Shown here piece after piece: positions 8,662 to 16,700 of a stretch of DNA of 64,000 nt. The position numbers were made by a program, and so were the translations under genes. This DNA is from Chitinimonas koreensis. GTDB taxonomy: Bacteria > Pseudomonadota > Gammaproteobacteria > Burkholderiales > Chitinimonadaceae. Positions within the stretch are counted from its first letter, which is position 1. Each line of letters starts with the position of its first letter. The notes under the pieces are model-generated. The model was not told where the DNA came from. It did no database searches and worked only from the letters and a program-made list of their open reading frames with translations. The DNA lies in the NCBI RefSeq assembly GCF_014353015.1, contig NZ_CP060704.1, forward strand, positions 1,017,001 to 1,081,000, written 5' to 3'.

Positions 8662-8982
8662 ATGACGATGACACTGACCAAAGCTGAACTCGCTGACCTG
8701 CTTTTCGACAAGGTCGGCCTCAACAAGCGTGAAGCCAAAGACATGGTGGAGGCCTTCTTCGAAGAGATCCGCCAGTCGCTCGAAGCCGGTGAAAGCGTCA
8801 AGCTGTCCGGTTTCGGCAATTTCCAGCTGCGCGACAAGCCGCAGCGTCCCGGCCGCAACCCCAAGACCGGCGAAGAAATCCCGATCTCCGCCCGGCGCGT
8901 GGTCACCTTCCACGCCAGCCAAAAACTGAAGGGCATGGTGGAAGACAACTATGCAGACGGAAAGCTCGTCACCGAAAGCTGA
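8662..8982 (+). CDS. ihfA: integration host factor subunit alpha
   Basis: 106 residues, HU/IHF fold. It bends DNA at specific sites as a heterodimer with IhfB. It contains KAELADLLFDKVGLNKREAK, KLSGFGNFQLRDK and the beta-arm tip RPGRNPKTGEEIPI with the intercalating proline. Alpha rather than beta is supported by FFEEIRQSLE and by its place after pheT. The start may be the ATG at 8662 or 8668; both fit. Its 3' end overlaps the next gene by 32 bases. Confidence 0.95.
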   Translation: MTMTLTKAELADLLFDKVGLNKREAKDMVEAFFEEIRQSLEAGESVKLSGFGNFQLRDKPQRPGRNPKTGEEIPISARRVVTFHASQKLKGMVEDNYADGKLVTES

Positions 8983-9364
8983 GCTGCCGCCGATCCCCGC
9001 CAAGCGCTACTTCACCATCGGTGAGGTCAGCGAGCTGTGCGGGGTGAAGCCGCACGTGCTGCGCTACTGGGAGCAGGAATTCACCCAGCTGCGGCCGGTC
9101 AAGCGGCGCGGCAACCGGCGCTACTACCAGCACCACGAGGTGCTGCTGGTGCGCCGCATCCGCACGCTGCTGTACGAAGAAGGCTTCACCATCAGCGGGG
9201 CGCGCAACCGGCTCGAACACCAGGCGCTGGATGCCGCCGAGCAGGGCGCCGTCAACTTCGCCGAGGCGCTCGAGCAGGAAGCGCTGGCCGCCACGGCAGC
9301 CGACGAAGCCTTGCAGGCGGTGCGGCGCGAGCTGGTGTCGCTGCGCGATTTCCTGGCCGGCTGA
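8951..9364 (+). CDS. MerR family transcriptional regulator
   Basis: 137 residues. The N-terminal winged helix-turn-helix (about 17-85) has the MerR signature KRYFTIGEVSELCGVKPHVL followed by RYWEQEF and the wing RRGNRRYY. A short coiled C-terminus follows (about 95-137). It lacks the metal-binding cysteines of classic MerR and looks like the short MerR-type protein commonly found directly after ihfA in beta- and gammaproteobacteria; its target is unknown. The overlap with ihfA implies co-transcription and coupled translation. Confidence 0.85.
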   Translation: MQTESSSPKAELPPIPAKRYFTIGEVSELCGVKPHVLRYWEQEFTQLRPVKRRGNRRYYQHHEVLLVRRIRTLLYEEGFTISGARNRLEHQALDAAEQGAVNFAEALEQEALAATAADEALQAVRRELVSLRDFLAG

Positions 9365-9369
9365 GCGGC

Positions 9370-9397
9370 TTGCCAGGCCGGGAAAGTCGGGTATAAT
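9370..9397 (+). promoter_or_regulatory. sigma-70 type promoter of tRNA-Pro
   Basis: TTGCCA (9370-9375) and a perfect TATAAT (9392-9397) are separated by 16 bases, with the tRNA beginning 17 bases after the -10 box. This is the clearest promoter in the window. Confidence 0.8.
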
Positions 9398-9413
9398 CCG
9401 GCCTCCTTCGAGT

Positions 9414-9490
9414 CGGAGCGTGGCGCAGCCTGGTAGCGCACCTGCATGGGGTGCAGGGGGTCGGAGGTTCGAATCCTCTCGCTCCGACCA
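9414..9490 (+). tRNA. tRNA-Pro(GGG)
   Basis: A 77-base cloverleaf with encoded CCA. CGGAGCG (9414-9420) pairs with CGCTCCG (9480-9486). The anticodon stem CCTGC/GCAGG holds the loop ATGGGGT, giving GGG for proline. The T arm contains GGTTCGAATCC. A strong terminator follows 21 bases downstream. Confidence 0.97.
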
Positions 9491-9511
9491 ACAAGAACAT
9501 CTGGCAATACC

Positions 9512-9552
9512 AAAACCGGCCGCGGATCCTCTCCGCGGCCGGTTTTGTTTTT
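9512..9552 (+). terminator. rho-independent terminator of tRNA-Pro
   Basis: AAAACCGGCCGCGGA (9512-9526) pairs perfectly with TCCGCGGCCGGTTTT (9532-9546) around a 5-base loop, followed by GTTTTT. It is one of the strongest terminators seen here. The rest of the gap 9491-9827 shows no supportable gene. Confidence 0.9.
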
Positions 9553-9827
9553 GCCGCGCCGATGCGCGATGATTTGTAGCGACTTTGACCAGGACGACGA
9601 TGGGCGCCAGCCAAGGCGTTCCAGGGCCTGCAAGCAGTCTGGCCGCGGTCTGCGCTTCTTCCGCTTCTCTCCGCAAACCGCGTCCGAAGCGCCGCTGCAG
9701 GCGCGAGAGCGGTCGAAACGCCGGCCATTGCCGCGCTCGCCGAGCTCGCCAGGCCGACAAACGGCGCAGCGCGAAATGAGCAGGATCGTTAAGGTTGTCC
9801 ATCCTGCATCGTGTAATCTTTGCAACC

Positions 9828-10088
9828 ATGCACCTGACATCAGCCTATACGGCCGGCGCCGACGAGCTGCTGCGCCGCCAGTTCTTCAGCCACGCCCAGG
9901 CGGCCAGCGGCCTCGATTTCGAGCGCGAGGACCTGGTCACCACCACGCAGACCGTCGACGAGCTGATCGCGGCCTACGGCGAGCCGGTCGGCCGCTTCAG
10001 CGTGGCGGGCCATCCGGGCGTGGTGCTGCGCGGCCTCGGCACCATCCACGTGCTCGATGCGTGCGCCGAGCGCTGGTGCCTGTCCTGA
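9828..10088 (+). CDS. hypothetical protein, 86 residues
   Basis: I do not recognise this protein. It begins MHLTSAYTAGADELLRRQFF, is soluble and balanced in charge, and ends near GTIHVLDACAERWCLS with two cysteines. A TTG at 9795 could extend it by 11 residues, but the ATG at 9828 is the more natural start. Coding support is moderate: codon use is like its neighbours, and a small hairpin followed by TTTT lies about 40 bases after the stop. It stands alone between tRNA-Pro and the aminopeptidase gene. Confidence 0.55.
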   Translation: MHLTSAYTAGADELLRRQFFSHAQAASGLDFEREDLVTTTQTVDELIAAYGEPVGRFSVAGHPGVVLRGLGTIHVLDACAERWCLS

Positions 10089-10129
10089 TCGTCCGCTCCG
10101 AATCCCGCTCGAGCCACCCGACCCCTTAG

Positions 10130-10147
10130 CCCCGCTACGGGGTTTTG
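10130..10147 (+). terminator. short hairpin with T run
   Basis: CCCCG (10130-10134) pairs with CGGGG (10138-10142) around CTA, then TTTT. It is small but well placed after the 86-residue hypothetical gene and before the aminopeptidase P gene. Confidence 0.5.
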
Positions 10148-10222
10148 CACGTTTGGCGCCGAACCGCGCCGTGCATGCCGCATCAGCCATCCTCCTTTCT
10201 CTTCCCCTTCCCGGATTTCACG

Positions 10223-12027
10223 ATGAACGCTTCCGTTCCCCCCGCCGCCGGCCGCATCGCCGCGCTGCGCCACGCGATGGCGGCACAGGGCCTGGCCGCC
10301 TGCCTGGTGCCCTCGGCCGATCCGCACCTGTCCGAATACCTGCCGGCGCGCTGGCAGGGGCGGCGCTGGCTGACCGGCTTCAAGGGTTCGGTCGGGACGC
10401 TGGTGGTGACCGCCGATTTCGCCGGGCTGTGGGTCGACGGCCGCTACTGGGCCCAGGCCGAGCAGGAGTTGGCCGGTTCGGGCATCGAGCTGATGCGCAC
10501 CACCTCGTCCGGCAGCACCGCGCACCTGGACTGGCTGGCGGCGCACATGCCCGCCGGCGGCGTGCTCGGTGTCGACGGCGCGGTGCTCGGCCTTGCCGCC
10601 GGCCGCGCGCTCGAGGCCGCGCTGGCGGCACGTTCTGCCGTGCTGCGCACCGACCTGGACCTGCTCGAGGCGGTCTGGACCGACCGGCCGCTGCCGCCGG
10701 CCGATCCGATCTACGAGCACCTGCCGCCGGCCGCAGTGGTGAGCCGTGCCGACAAGCTGGCGCTGCTGCGCGCCGAGATGGCCGCCGCCGGCGCCGACTG
10801 GCATTTCGTCGCCACGCTGGACGACCTCGCCTGGCTGTTCAACCTGCGCGGCGGCGACGTGCGCTACAACCCGGTCTTCCTCGGCTATGCGCTGATCGGC
10901 CGCGACGAGGCGACGCTGTTCGTCGCCGACGGCAAGATCGACGCCGCGCTGGCAGCCCGGCTGGCCGCCGACGGCGTGCGGCTGGCGCCCTATACGGCGG
11001 CGGCCGCGGCGCTGGCCGGCCTGCCCCTGACGGTGCCATCCTGCTCGATCCGCGCCGCGTCACGCTGGGGCTGGTCCAGGCGATCCCGGCCGCGCTGCGG
11101 CGGATCGAGGCGATCAATCCGTCGACGCTGGCCAAGTCGCGCAAGACCGCCGGCGAGGTCGCCCATATCCGCACCGCGATGGAGCAGGACGGCGCCGCGC
11201 TGTGCGAATTCTTCTGCTGGCTCGAAACAGCGCTGGCGCGCGGCGAGTCGTTGACCGAGCTGACGATCGACGCCGAGATCACCGCGGCGCGCGCGCGGCG
11301 GCCCGGTTTCGTCAGCCCGAGCTTCGCCACCATCGCCGGCTTCAATGCCAACGGCGCGCTGCCGCACTACCGCGCGACCGAGGCGAGCCACGCCGCGATC
11401 GAGGGCGACGGCCTGCTGCTGGTCGATTCGGGCGGCCAGTATCTCGGCGGCACCACCGACATCACCCGCACGGTGGCGGTCGGCGCCGTGAGCGAGGCGC
11501 AGCGCGAGGATTTCACCCGCGTGCTCAAGGGCATGATCCAGCTCACGCTGGCGCGTTTCCCGCGCGGCACCCGCAGCCCGCAGCTCGACGCGCTGGCGCG
11601 GGCGCCGATCTGGGCCGCCGGCATCGACTACGGCCACGGCACCGGCCATGGCGTCGGCTACTTCCTCAACGTGCACGAAGGCCCGCAGGTGATCTCGCCG
11701 CACGCGGCGGCCGAGCCGCAGACGGCGATGGAGCCGGGCATGGTGACCTCGAACGAGCCCGGCATCTACCGGCCGGGCCGCTGGGGCGTGCGGATCGAGA
11801 ACCTGCTGCTCAACGTGCCGGCCGGCAGCGGCGAATTCGGTGAATTCCTGGGGTTCGAGACGCTTACGCTGTGCCCGATCGATACGCGCTGCGTGGTGGC
11901 CGGGCTGCTCGATGCGCGCGAGCGCGAGTGGCTCGACGGGTATCACGCCGAGGTGCGGCGGCGCTTGTCGCCGCTGCTGGCGGGCGAGGCGCTGGCATGG
12001 CTGCAGCGGGCGACCGAGCCGCTGTAG
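10223..12027 (+). pseudogene. long-form aminopeptidase P (M24B), frameshifted as read
   Basis: The product would be a two-metal Xaa-Pro aminopeptidase of the long, eukaryote-like family of about 600 residues, with two creatinase-type N-terminal domains and a pita-bread catalytic domain. The first 268 codons from ATG 10223 are in one frame (NASVPPAAGRIAALRHAMAA onwards). The rest, starting near DGAILLDPRRVTLG, is in the -1 frame. Adding one C to the CCCC run at 11024-11027 restores a continuous 601-residue protein. All metal ligands are present in the second part: VDSGGQY, DITRT, HGTGHGVGYF, EPGIY and RIENL. The split is therefore either a sequencing undercall or a very recent mutation. Confidence 0.85.
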
Positions 12028-12065
12028 CGGATGGATTCGAGCCGATCGACGCGAGTTGTGCTGCA

Positions 12066-12256
12066 TGGAACCCTCTCCCCTGGGAGAGGGCAGGGTGAGG
12101 GAGCGGCGGTTCAGTGAGTGCTGCCGGTTGCGGTGTGCTCCTTTCGGAACCGGCAGTGAGGACTGAAACGGGCGCTCCCTCACCCTACGCCGGGCGCCCC
12201 TCCCCGTTCCTGCGCAGCAGGAACGGGTGCCTCTCCCGGGGGAGAGGGGCTAAAAC
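12066..12256. repeat. nested inverted-repeat element
   Basis: This fills most of the 295-base gap 12028-12322. CCTCTCCC/GGGAGAGG forms a hairpin at about 12071-12090. CAGGGTGAGGGAGCG (12091-12105) is repeated inverted at 12173-12187. CTGCCGGTT pairs with AACCGGCAG (12121-12156), and CCCGTTCCTGC pairs with GCAGGAACGGG (12203-12227). The element ends in a second CTCTCCC/GGGAGAG hairpin at 12231-12247. No open frame of note lies in it; it looks like a dispersed palindromic repeat or miniature element. Confidence 0.6.
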
Positions 12257-12322
12257 CGCGCTCGCTCGCTCGATCACCTCTGTGACTCATCGCCGTCACC
12301 TTTGTAGTTCACTGTCGGCCGC

Positions 12323-14050
12323 TCAAGTCGCAAACCCCTCGATGATTCCCCCCAACCGCTCCCCGGCCTGCCGCAAATCCTGCGTCGCATGCTGGATGGC
12401 CCGCATGCTGGCCAGGTTGTCGTCGTTGCCCTGGCGGATGTGATGCACCGCGGCGGCCACCTGCTGCACGCCGGTGGCCTGCTGCAGGGTGGTCACCGCC
12501 ACCTGCTGGGCGGCCAGCGCGTTGGCGGCGGCGGTGGCGGCCATGCGCGCCAGCGCGTCGCCGGCCACGTCCGACTGCGCCATGCCCTCGGCCACCGCCC
12601 GGCTGCTCTGCTCGGTGGCGCCGACCAGCGCCGAGATCAGCTGCTGGATCTCGGCCAGCACCGTGCGCACCTGGCCGACCGCGCGCTTGGACTGGCCGGC
12701 CAGCTGCTTCATCTCCTGCGCCACCACCGCGAACCCCAGGCCCTGCTCGTCGGCATGGGCCGCCTCGATGCTGGCGTTGACCGCCAGGATGGCCGACTGC
12801 TCGGCCAGGCTGTTGACCGCGTCGACGATGTCGCTGATCGCCATGCTGCGCTCGGTCAGCTCGGCGATCCGCTCGGCCACCGCACCCATGCGCTGCTGGA
12901 TGGTCTGCATGCCGTCGGCCAGCCCGCGCACCGCGGCCTGGCCGGTCTGCGCGACGTCCGAGGCCGCGTGCGCGCTGCCCGAGACCTCGGCCATGCGCTG
13001 CGAGGTCAGCTCGGTGGTCTGCCGCAGCTCGGCGATGGTGGTGGCGAGCTGGGCGGTGGCGGTGGCGGTCTCGTCGGCGGCGGTCGCCACCTGGGCGGTG
13101 CCGCTGAGCACGGTGTCCACCACCGAGCCCAAGGTCGCGCTGCCCTGGCGCAGGTCCTGCACCACCCGCTGCAGGTTCTCGACCATGGTGCGGAAGGCGC
13201 GGCCGAATTCGTCGCGCTCCGACAGCGGCGCCGGCTGCACCCGCAGGTCGCCGCGCGCGATCTGGCTCGCGATGCCGGCCTTGTTCCGCAGCACGGCCGC
13301 CATCTGCTCGAAGGCGCGGTTCAGGGTGCCGAGCTCGTCGCTGCGGCGGCCGTCGCGCAGGCCGGGCGCCAGGTCGCCGGACGAGATTGCGTCGGCCGCC
13401 GCCGCCAGCGCGCGCAGCGGGCCGGCGATGTCGCGCACGACCAGCACCGCCACCAGCGACACCAGCAGCGTGGCCAGCGGGATGCCGTAGCCGGCCAGCT
13501 GCATGGCGAAGTCGGCGTTGTGCTGCATGGCGCGTTCGCGCTGCTGCAGCAACTGGCGCTCGTCCAGCTCCATCTCGCCGATCAGCCGGCGGATGGTGTC
13601 CATGTCCTGCTTGCCGCGGTCGCTCTTCACCACCGCCAGCGCCGGCTCCAAGCCGCGGTCGCGCCGCAGCGCGACGGTCTGCTGCAGCTCGGCCAGCTTG
13701 CCGGCCACGGCCTGCTGCAGCGCCTCCAGCCGCCGCTGCTGGGCGGCGTTGTCGGCGATGCGGCTGCGCAGCGCCGCCAGCGTGCCGTCGAGCTGGAGCA
13801 CCGACTGTTCGTATGGCGCCAGATAGGCGGGTTCTCCGGTCAGCAGGTAGCCGCGCTGGCCGGTCTCGGCGTCCTTGAGCAGGCCGCCGATCTTGCCCAG
13901 GTCGCCGAGCACCGCGTAGGTGTGGTCCTTCCAGTGGGCTGCGTCGAGCAGCCCGGACAGGCTGCGGTGCGCCGTCACCCCGATCGCGGCCAGCGCCGCC
14001 AGCGCCAGCACGTAGCCGAGCGCGATCTTCCTGCCTACCGTCCATTGCAT
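12323..14050 (-). CDS. methyl-accepting chemotaxis protein with dual HAMP
   Basis: 575 residues. A first membrane helix (about 9-27) is followed by a periplasmic helical domain to about residue 185 whose GLLKDAETGQRGYLLTGE resembles CHASE3 sensors, then a second helix (about 188-206). Two HAMP-like segments follow, the second around SERDEFGRAFRTMVENL, and then the cytoplasmic signalling hairpin with the tip VNSLAEQSAILAVNASIEAA. No C-terminal receptor pentapeptide is seen. The ATG is preceded by GGAGGA at the right spacing. It is divergent from the Wsp-like operon starting at 14226 and shares the dual-HAMP layout of the receptor at 16701, so it may feed the same kinase. Confidence 0.9.
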   Translation of the reverse strand: MQWTVGRKIALGYVLALAALAAIGVTAHRSLSGLLDAAHWKDHTYAVLGDLGKIGGLLKDAETGQRGYLLTGEPAYLAPYEQSVLQLDGTLAALRSRIADNAAQQRRLEALQQAVAGKLAELQQTVALRRDRGLEPALAVVKSDRGKQDMDTIRRLIGEMELDERQLLQQRERAMQHNADFAMQLAGYGIPLATLLVSLVAVLVVRDIAGPLRALAAAADAISSGDLAPGLRDGRRSDELGTLNRAFEQMAAVLRNKAGIASQIARGDLRVQPAPLSERDEFGRAFRTMVENLQRVVQDLRQGSATLGSVVDTVLSGTAQVATAADETATATAQLATTIAELRQTTELTSQRMAEVSGSAHAASDVAQTGQAAVRGLADGMQTIQQRMGAVAERIAELTERSMAISDIVDAVNSLAEQSAILAVNASIEAAHADEQGLGFAVVAQEMKQLAGQSKRAVGQVRTVLAEIQQLISALVGATEQSSRAVAEGMAQSDVAGDALARMAATAAANALAAQQVAVTTLQQATGVQQVAAAVHHIRQGNDDNLASMRAIQHATQDLRQAGERLGGIIEGFAT

Positions 14051-14225
14051 GGCTGTCCTCCGGTCGAAAGCCGTCTTCCGCCTGCCTTATTCCCATTGGG
14101 TCAGATGTAACCCCTGCCTCATGACAAAGGCTTAGCAAGCTGTGCGGGCTTGTCCTAATCTAGGACGAAAACCCTGGAAAGGCAGTGGCCGGACTGCCCC
14201 AACACGTATCGACGGAGAGGAAACC

Positions 14226-14687
14226 ATGTCCGCGGCGCGCACCGTGCTGCCTTTCGACGTGCATGGCCTGCGCTTCGCGCTGCCGGTCGCCCAGGTCGTG
14301 CGCGTGCTGCCGCCGCTGGCGCCGCAGCCGCTGCCCGAGGCGCCGGCGGCGGTCGGCGGCATTTGCGAATTGCACGGCCGGCTGGTGCCGGTCTACGACA
14401 TCCGTGCCCGGCTCGGCTGGCCGCCGGCACCGGCCGCGCGCTGGGCGCACTGGATCTGGCTGCGTACCCGCACGCGTGAAATGCTGCTGCCGGTCGACCG
14501 GACCGAGCCGGTGCGCCGCCTGGTCACCCCGCTCGAATCGGTCTCGACGCTGCAGCGCAGCGACGCCGTGGTGGCCGGCGTGCTGCGTACCGGCGACGGC
14601 TTCTACCTGCTGCACGACGCCGAGCTGTTCCTGACCGGGCCCGAGCAACGGGCCCTCGATGCGGCGCTCGACCATGTCCGCCGCTGA
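14226..14687 (+). CDS. CheW-like coupling protein (WspB-like position)
   Basis: 153 residues, a single CheW domain linking receptors to the histidine kinase. Recognisable stretches are LPFDVHGLRFALPVAQVVRV, GGICELHGRLVPVYDIRARL and the closing LLHDAELFL. The ATG at 14226 follows GGAGAGG. It overlaps the cheR gene by 14 bases and begins the chemosensory operon, divergent from the receptor at 12323. Compared with canonical CheW it is slightly short and arginine-rich. Confidence 0.88.
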   Translation: MSAARTVLPFDVHGLRFALPVAQVVRVLPPLAPQPLPEAPAAVGGICELHGRLVPVYDIRARLGWPPAPAARWAHWIWLRTRTREMLLPVDRTEPVRRLVTPLESVSTLQRSDAVVAGVLRTGDGFYLLHDAELFLTGPEQRALDAALDHVRR

Positions 14688-16074
14688 GCCGCCACGCCAC
14701 TTGAGCCCAGCCGATCCGGTGAGCGGCCTGGCCGAGCGCATCGCCGCCGAGCTCGGCCTCGATTTCTCCGCCGACCGGCGCCTGCGGCTGCACGCCGCGC
14801 TGGCGCAGGCCGAGCATGCCGGCTACCGGCCCGACGGCTCGCTCGATGCGCTGCTGCCCTTCCTGGTGGTCGGCGAGACCTATTTCCTGCGCGATCCCGA
14901 CACCCTGGCGGCATTGCGGCGCGAGCTGCTGCTGCCGCTGCTGGCGGTGCGCGAGGCCGCCGGCGAGCGCCGGCTGCGGCTGTGGAGCGCGGCCTGCTGC
15001 ACCGGCGAGGAAGCCTGGACGCTGCTGTTCCTGCTCGACGAGCTGCTCGGCCCGGCGCTGCCGGACTGGCGCATCGAATTCTTGGCCACCGACCTGAACC
15101 CCGCTTACATCGAACACGCGAGCGCCGGCCGCTACGGCGACTACGCCTTCCGCCAGGCCGATCCGGCCTGGCGCGACCGCTACTTCGCCGCCGAGGGCAA
15201 GGACTGGCGGCTGCGGCCGCAGTGGCGCGGCCGCATCCGCTTCGCCGTGCACAACCTGGCGCAGGACGACTACGGCGTGGCCGGCGACGACCCGGCGGGC
15301 TACGACCTGATCGTCTGCCGCAACGTGCTGATGTACCTGACGCCGGCCGTAGTGCGGCACAGCCTGCGCCAGTTGCAGGCGCGGCTGGCGGCCGACGGCC
15401 GGCTGCTGCTGGCCGCCGCCGAGTCGGGCCTGGCCGCCGCCGCCGGTTTCGAGGGCCGGCTGCTGGGGCTGGGCTATGCGATCGATGCGCGACCGCCGGC
15501 GGTGGCCGACGATGCCGGCGCGGAACCGGCCGCCCCGGTGCCGTCCCCGCCGCCGCCGCGCGAAGCGGCGCGTGGCCGCCGGCCGAAGACACCGCAGCGG
15601 CCGCCGGCCCGGCCGCTACCGGCCGTGGCGCCGGCGGAGGCAGATCCCGCTACGCCAGATGCCGCGGCGCCGGCCGCCGCCGCGCAACGGCTGGCCGAGG
15701 CGCGGCGATGCGCCGACCGCGGCGAACTCGGCCGGGCGCGCGAGGCCTGCGGCGAGGCGATCCGGCTGGCGCCCCTGCAGCGCGACGGCTACTGGCTGCT
15801 GGCGCTGGTCGAGGTCGCAGCCGATCGCCACGCCGCCGCGCTGCAGGTGCTGCAGAAGCTGGCCTACCTCGAGCCGGACCTGATCATGGCGGCCTATCTG
15901 GCGGCCCAGCTGCGCTTCCGGCTCGGCCAGGCGCGCGAGGCCGAACGCGAACGCGCCCACTGCCTGCGGCTGCTCGATGGCTGCGCCGACGATGCCGTGC
16001 TGCCGCTGGGCGACGGGCTCGGCGTGGTCCAGTTGCGCCAGCTGTGCCTGGCGCTCGGCGAGACGAGGCCATGA
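14674..16074 (+). CDS. CheR-type methyltransferase with TPR tail (WspC-like)
   Basis: 466 residues. The N-terminal CheR helical domain (about 1-75) is followed by the SAM-dependent methyltransferase domain with LWSAACCTGEEAWTLLFLL, YDLIVCRNVLMYL and ESGLAAAAGFEGRLLGLGY. A proline/alanine-rich linker (about 275-335) leads to TPR-like helices at the C-terminus (about 338-440). It would methylate glutamates of the cognate receptor; the TPR fusion is typical of WspC rather than canonical CheR. The start overlaps the upstream cheW, and the stop overlaps the next ATG (ATGA), so translation is coupled on both sides. Confidence 0.92.
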   Translation: MSAAEPPRHLSPADPVSGLAERIAAELGLDFSADRRLRLHAALAQAEHAGYRPDGSLDALLPFLVVGETYFLRDPDTLAALRRELLLPLLAVREAAGERRLRLWSAACCTGEEAWTLLFLLDELLGPALPDWRIEFLATDLNPAYIEHASAGRYGDYAFRQADPAWRDRYFAAEGKDWRLRPQWRGRIRFAVHNLAQDDYGVAGDDPAGYDLIVCRNVLMYLTPAVVRHSLRQLQARLAADGRLLLAAAESGLAAAAGFEGRLLGLGYAIDARPPAVADDAGAEPAAPVPSPPPPREAARGRRPKTPQRPPARPLPAVAPAEADPATPDAAAPAAAAQRLAEARRCADRGELGRAREACGEAIRLAPLQRDGYWLLALVEVAADRHAAALQVLQKLAYLEPDLIMAAYLAAQLRFRLGQAREAERERAHCLRLLDGCADDAVLPLGDGLGVVQLRQLCLALGETRP

Positions 16075-16678
16075 GCGACATCGACGACCCCCGGCCGAGC
16101 CGTGGACCGCGCTGCGCCGCCGGCTCGACACGCTGGCCGGGCAATTGCGCAGCGGCCGCGAACCGAGCGCCGAGCAACTGGCCGAGGAGCGCGCCGAGCG
16201 CAGCCGCCAGTGGGCCGCGCCGCCGCCGGCTGTGGCGGCCGACACGCTCGTGCTGCTGCTGTTCACGCTGGGCGAGGAGACCTACGCGGTCGAGCTGGCG
16301 CACGTCGACACCGTGCTGCCGATCCGCCAGCTGACGCCGCTGCCCGGCACGCCCGATTTCGTGCGCGGCATCGTCGGCGTGCGCGGCCGGGTGGTGTCGG
16401 TGCTCGACCTGCGGCTGCTGTTCGCGCTGCCGCGGCGCGGCCTGGCCGACCGCAACCACCTGGTGGTGCTGCGCAGCGCCGAGATGGAATTCGGCCTCCT
16501 GGCCGACCGCATCGTCGGCGTGCAGTCGCTCGATCCGGCACTGCTGCAGACCGAGCAGGCCGGTCTCGCCGGCCTGCGCCGCAGCGTGCTGCGCGGCATC
16601 GGCCCGCAGCAGTGGCAGGTGCTCGACGGCGCGCGCCTGCTGGCCGAACCGAGCCTGCGCATCGACGACAACGATTGA
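16071..16678 (+). CDS. second CheW-like coupling protein (WspD-like), start region frameshifted
   Basis: The natural start is the ATG at 16071, overlapping the cheR stop (ATGA), giving MSDIDDP. After six codons the frame is lost and the CheW domain continues in the -1 frame from about AEPWTALRRRLDTLAGQL. Adding one C to the CCCCC run at 16088-16092 joins them into a 202-residue protein with a helical N-terminus and a CheW domain (LLLFTLGEETYAVELAHVDT, FVRGIVGVRGRVVSVLDLRL). Without correction the only in-frame start before the domain is a TTG at 16145. Either an assembly undercall or a real lesion that would weaken expression. It lies just before the receptor gene. Confidence 0.85.
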
Positions 16679-16700
16679 GAAGACCGAGGGGAAAACCGCC

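Noticed and set aside
9491..9827. Possible small gene between tRNA-Pro and 9828
   Set aside because: Short frames here have no ribosome site and no recognisable product; only the tRNA terminator is supported.
9124..9840. Minus-strand open frames with SEREDSNLRPPAPHAGALPG-like and GFEPPTPCTPCRCATRLRHA strings
   Set aside because: Antisense translations of tRNA-Pro and its flanks, not genes.
12066..12256. Possible CRISPR array or integron attC site
   Set aside because: The repeats are inverted, not regularly spaced direct repeats, and the R-box/L-box layout of attC is absent.
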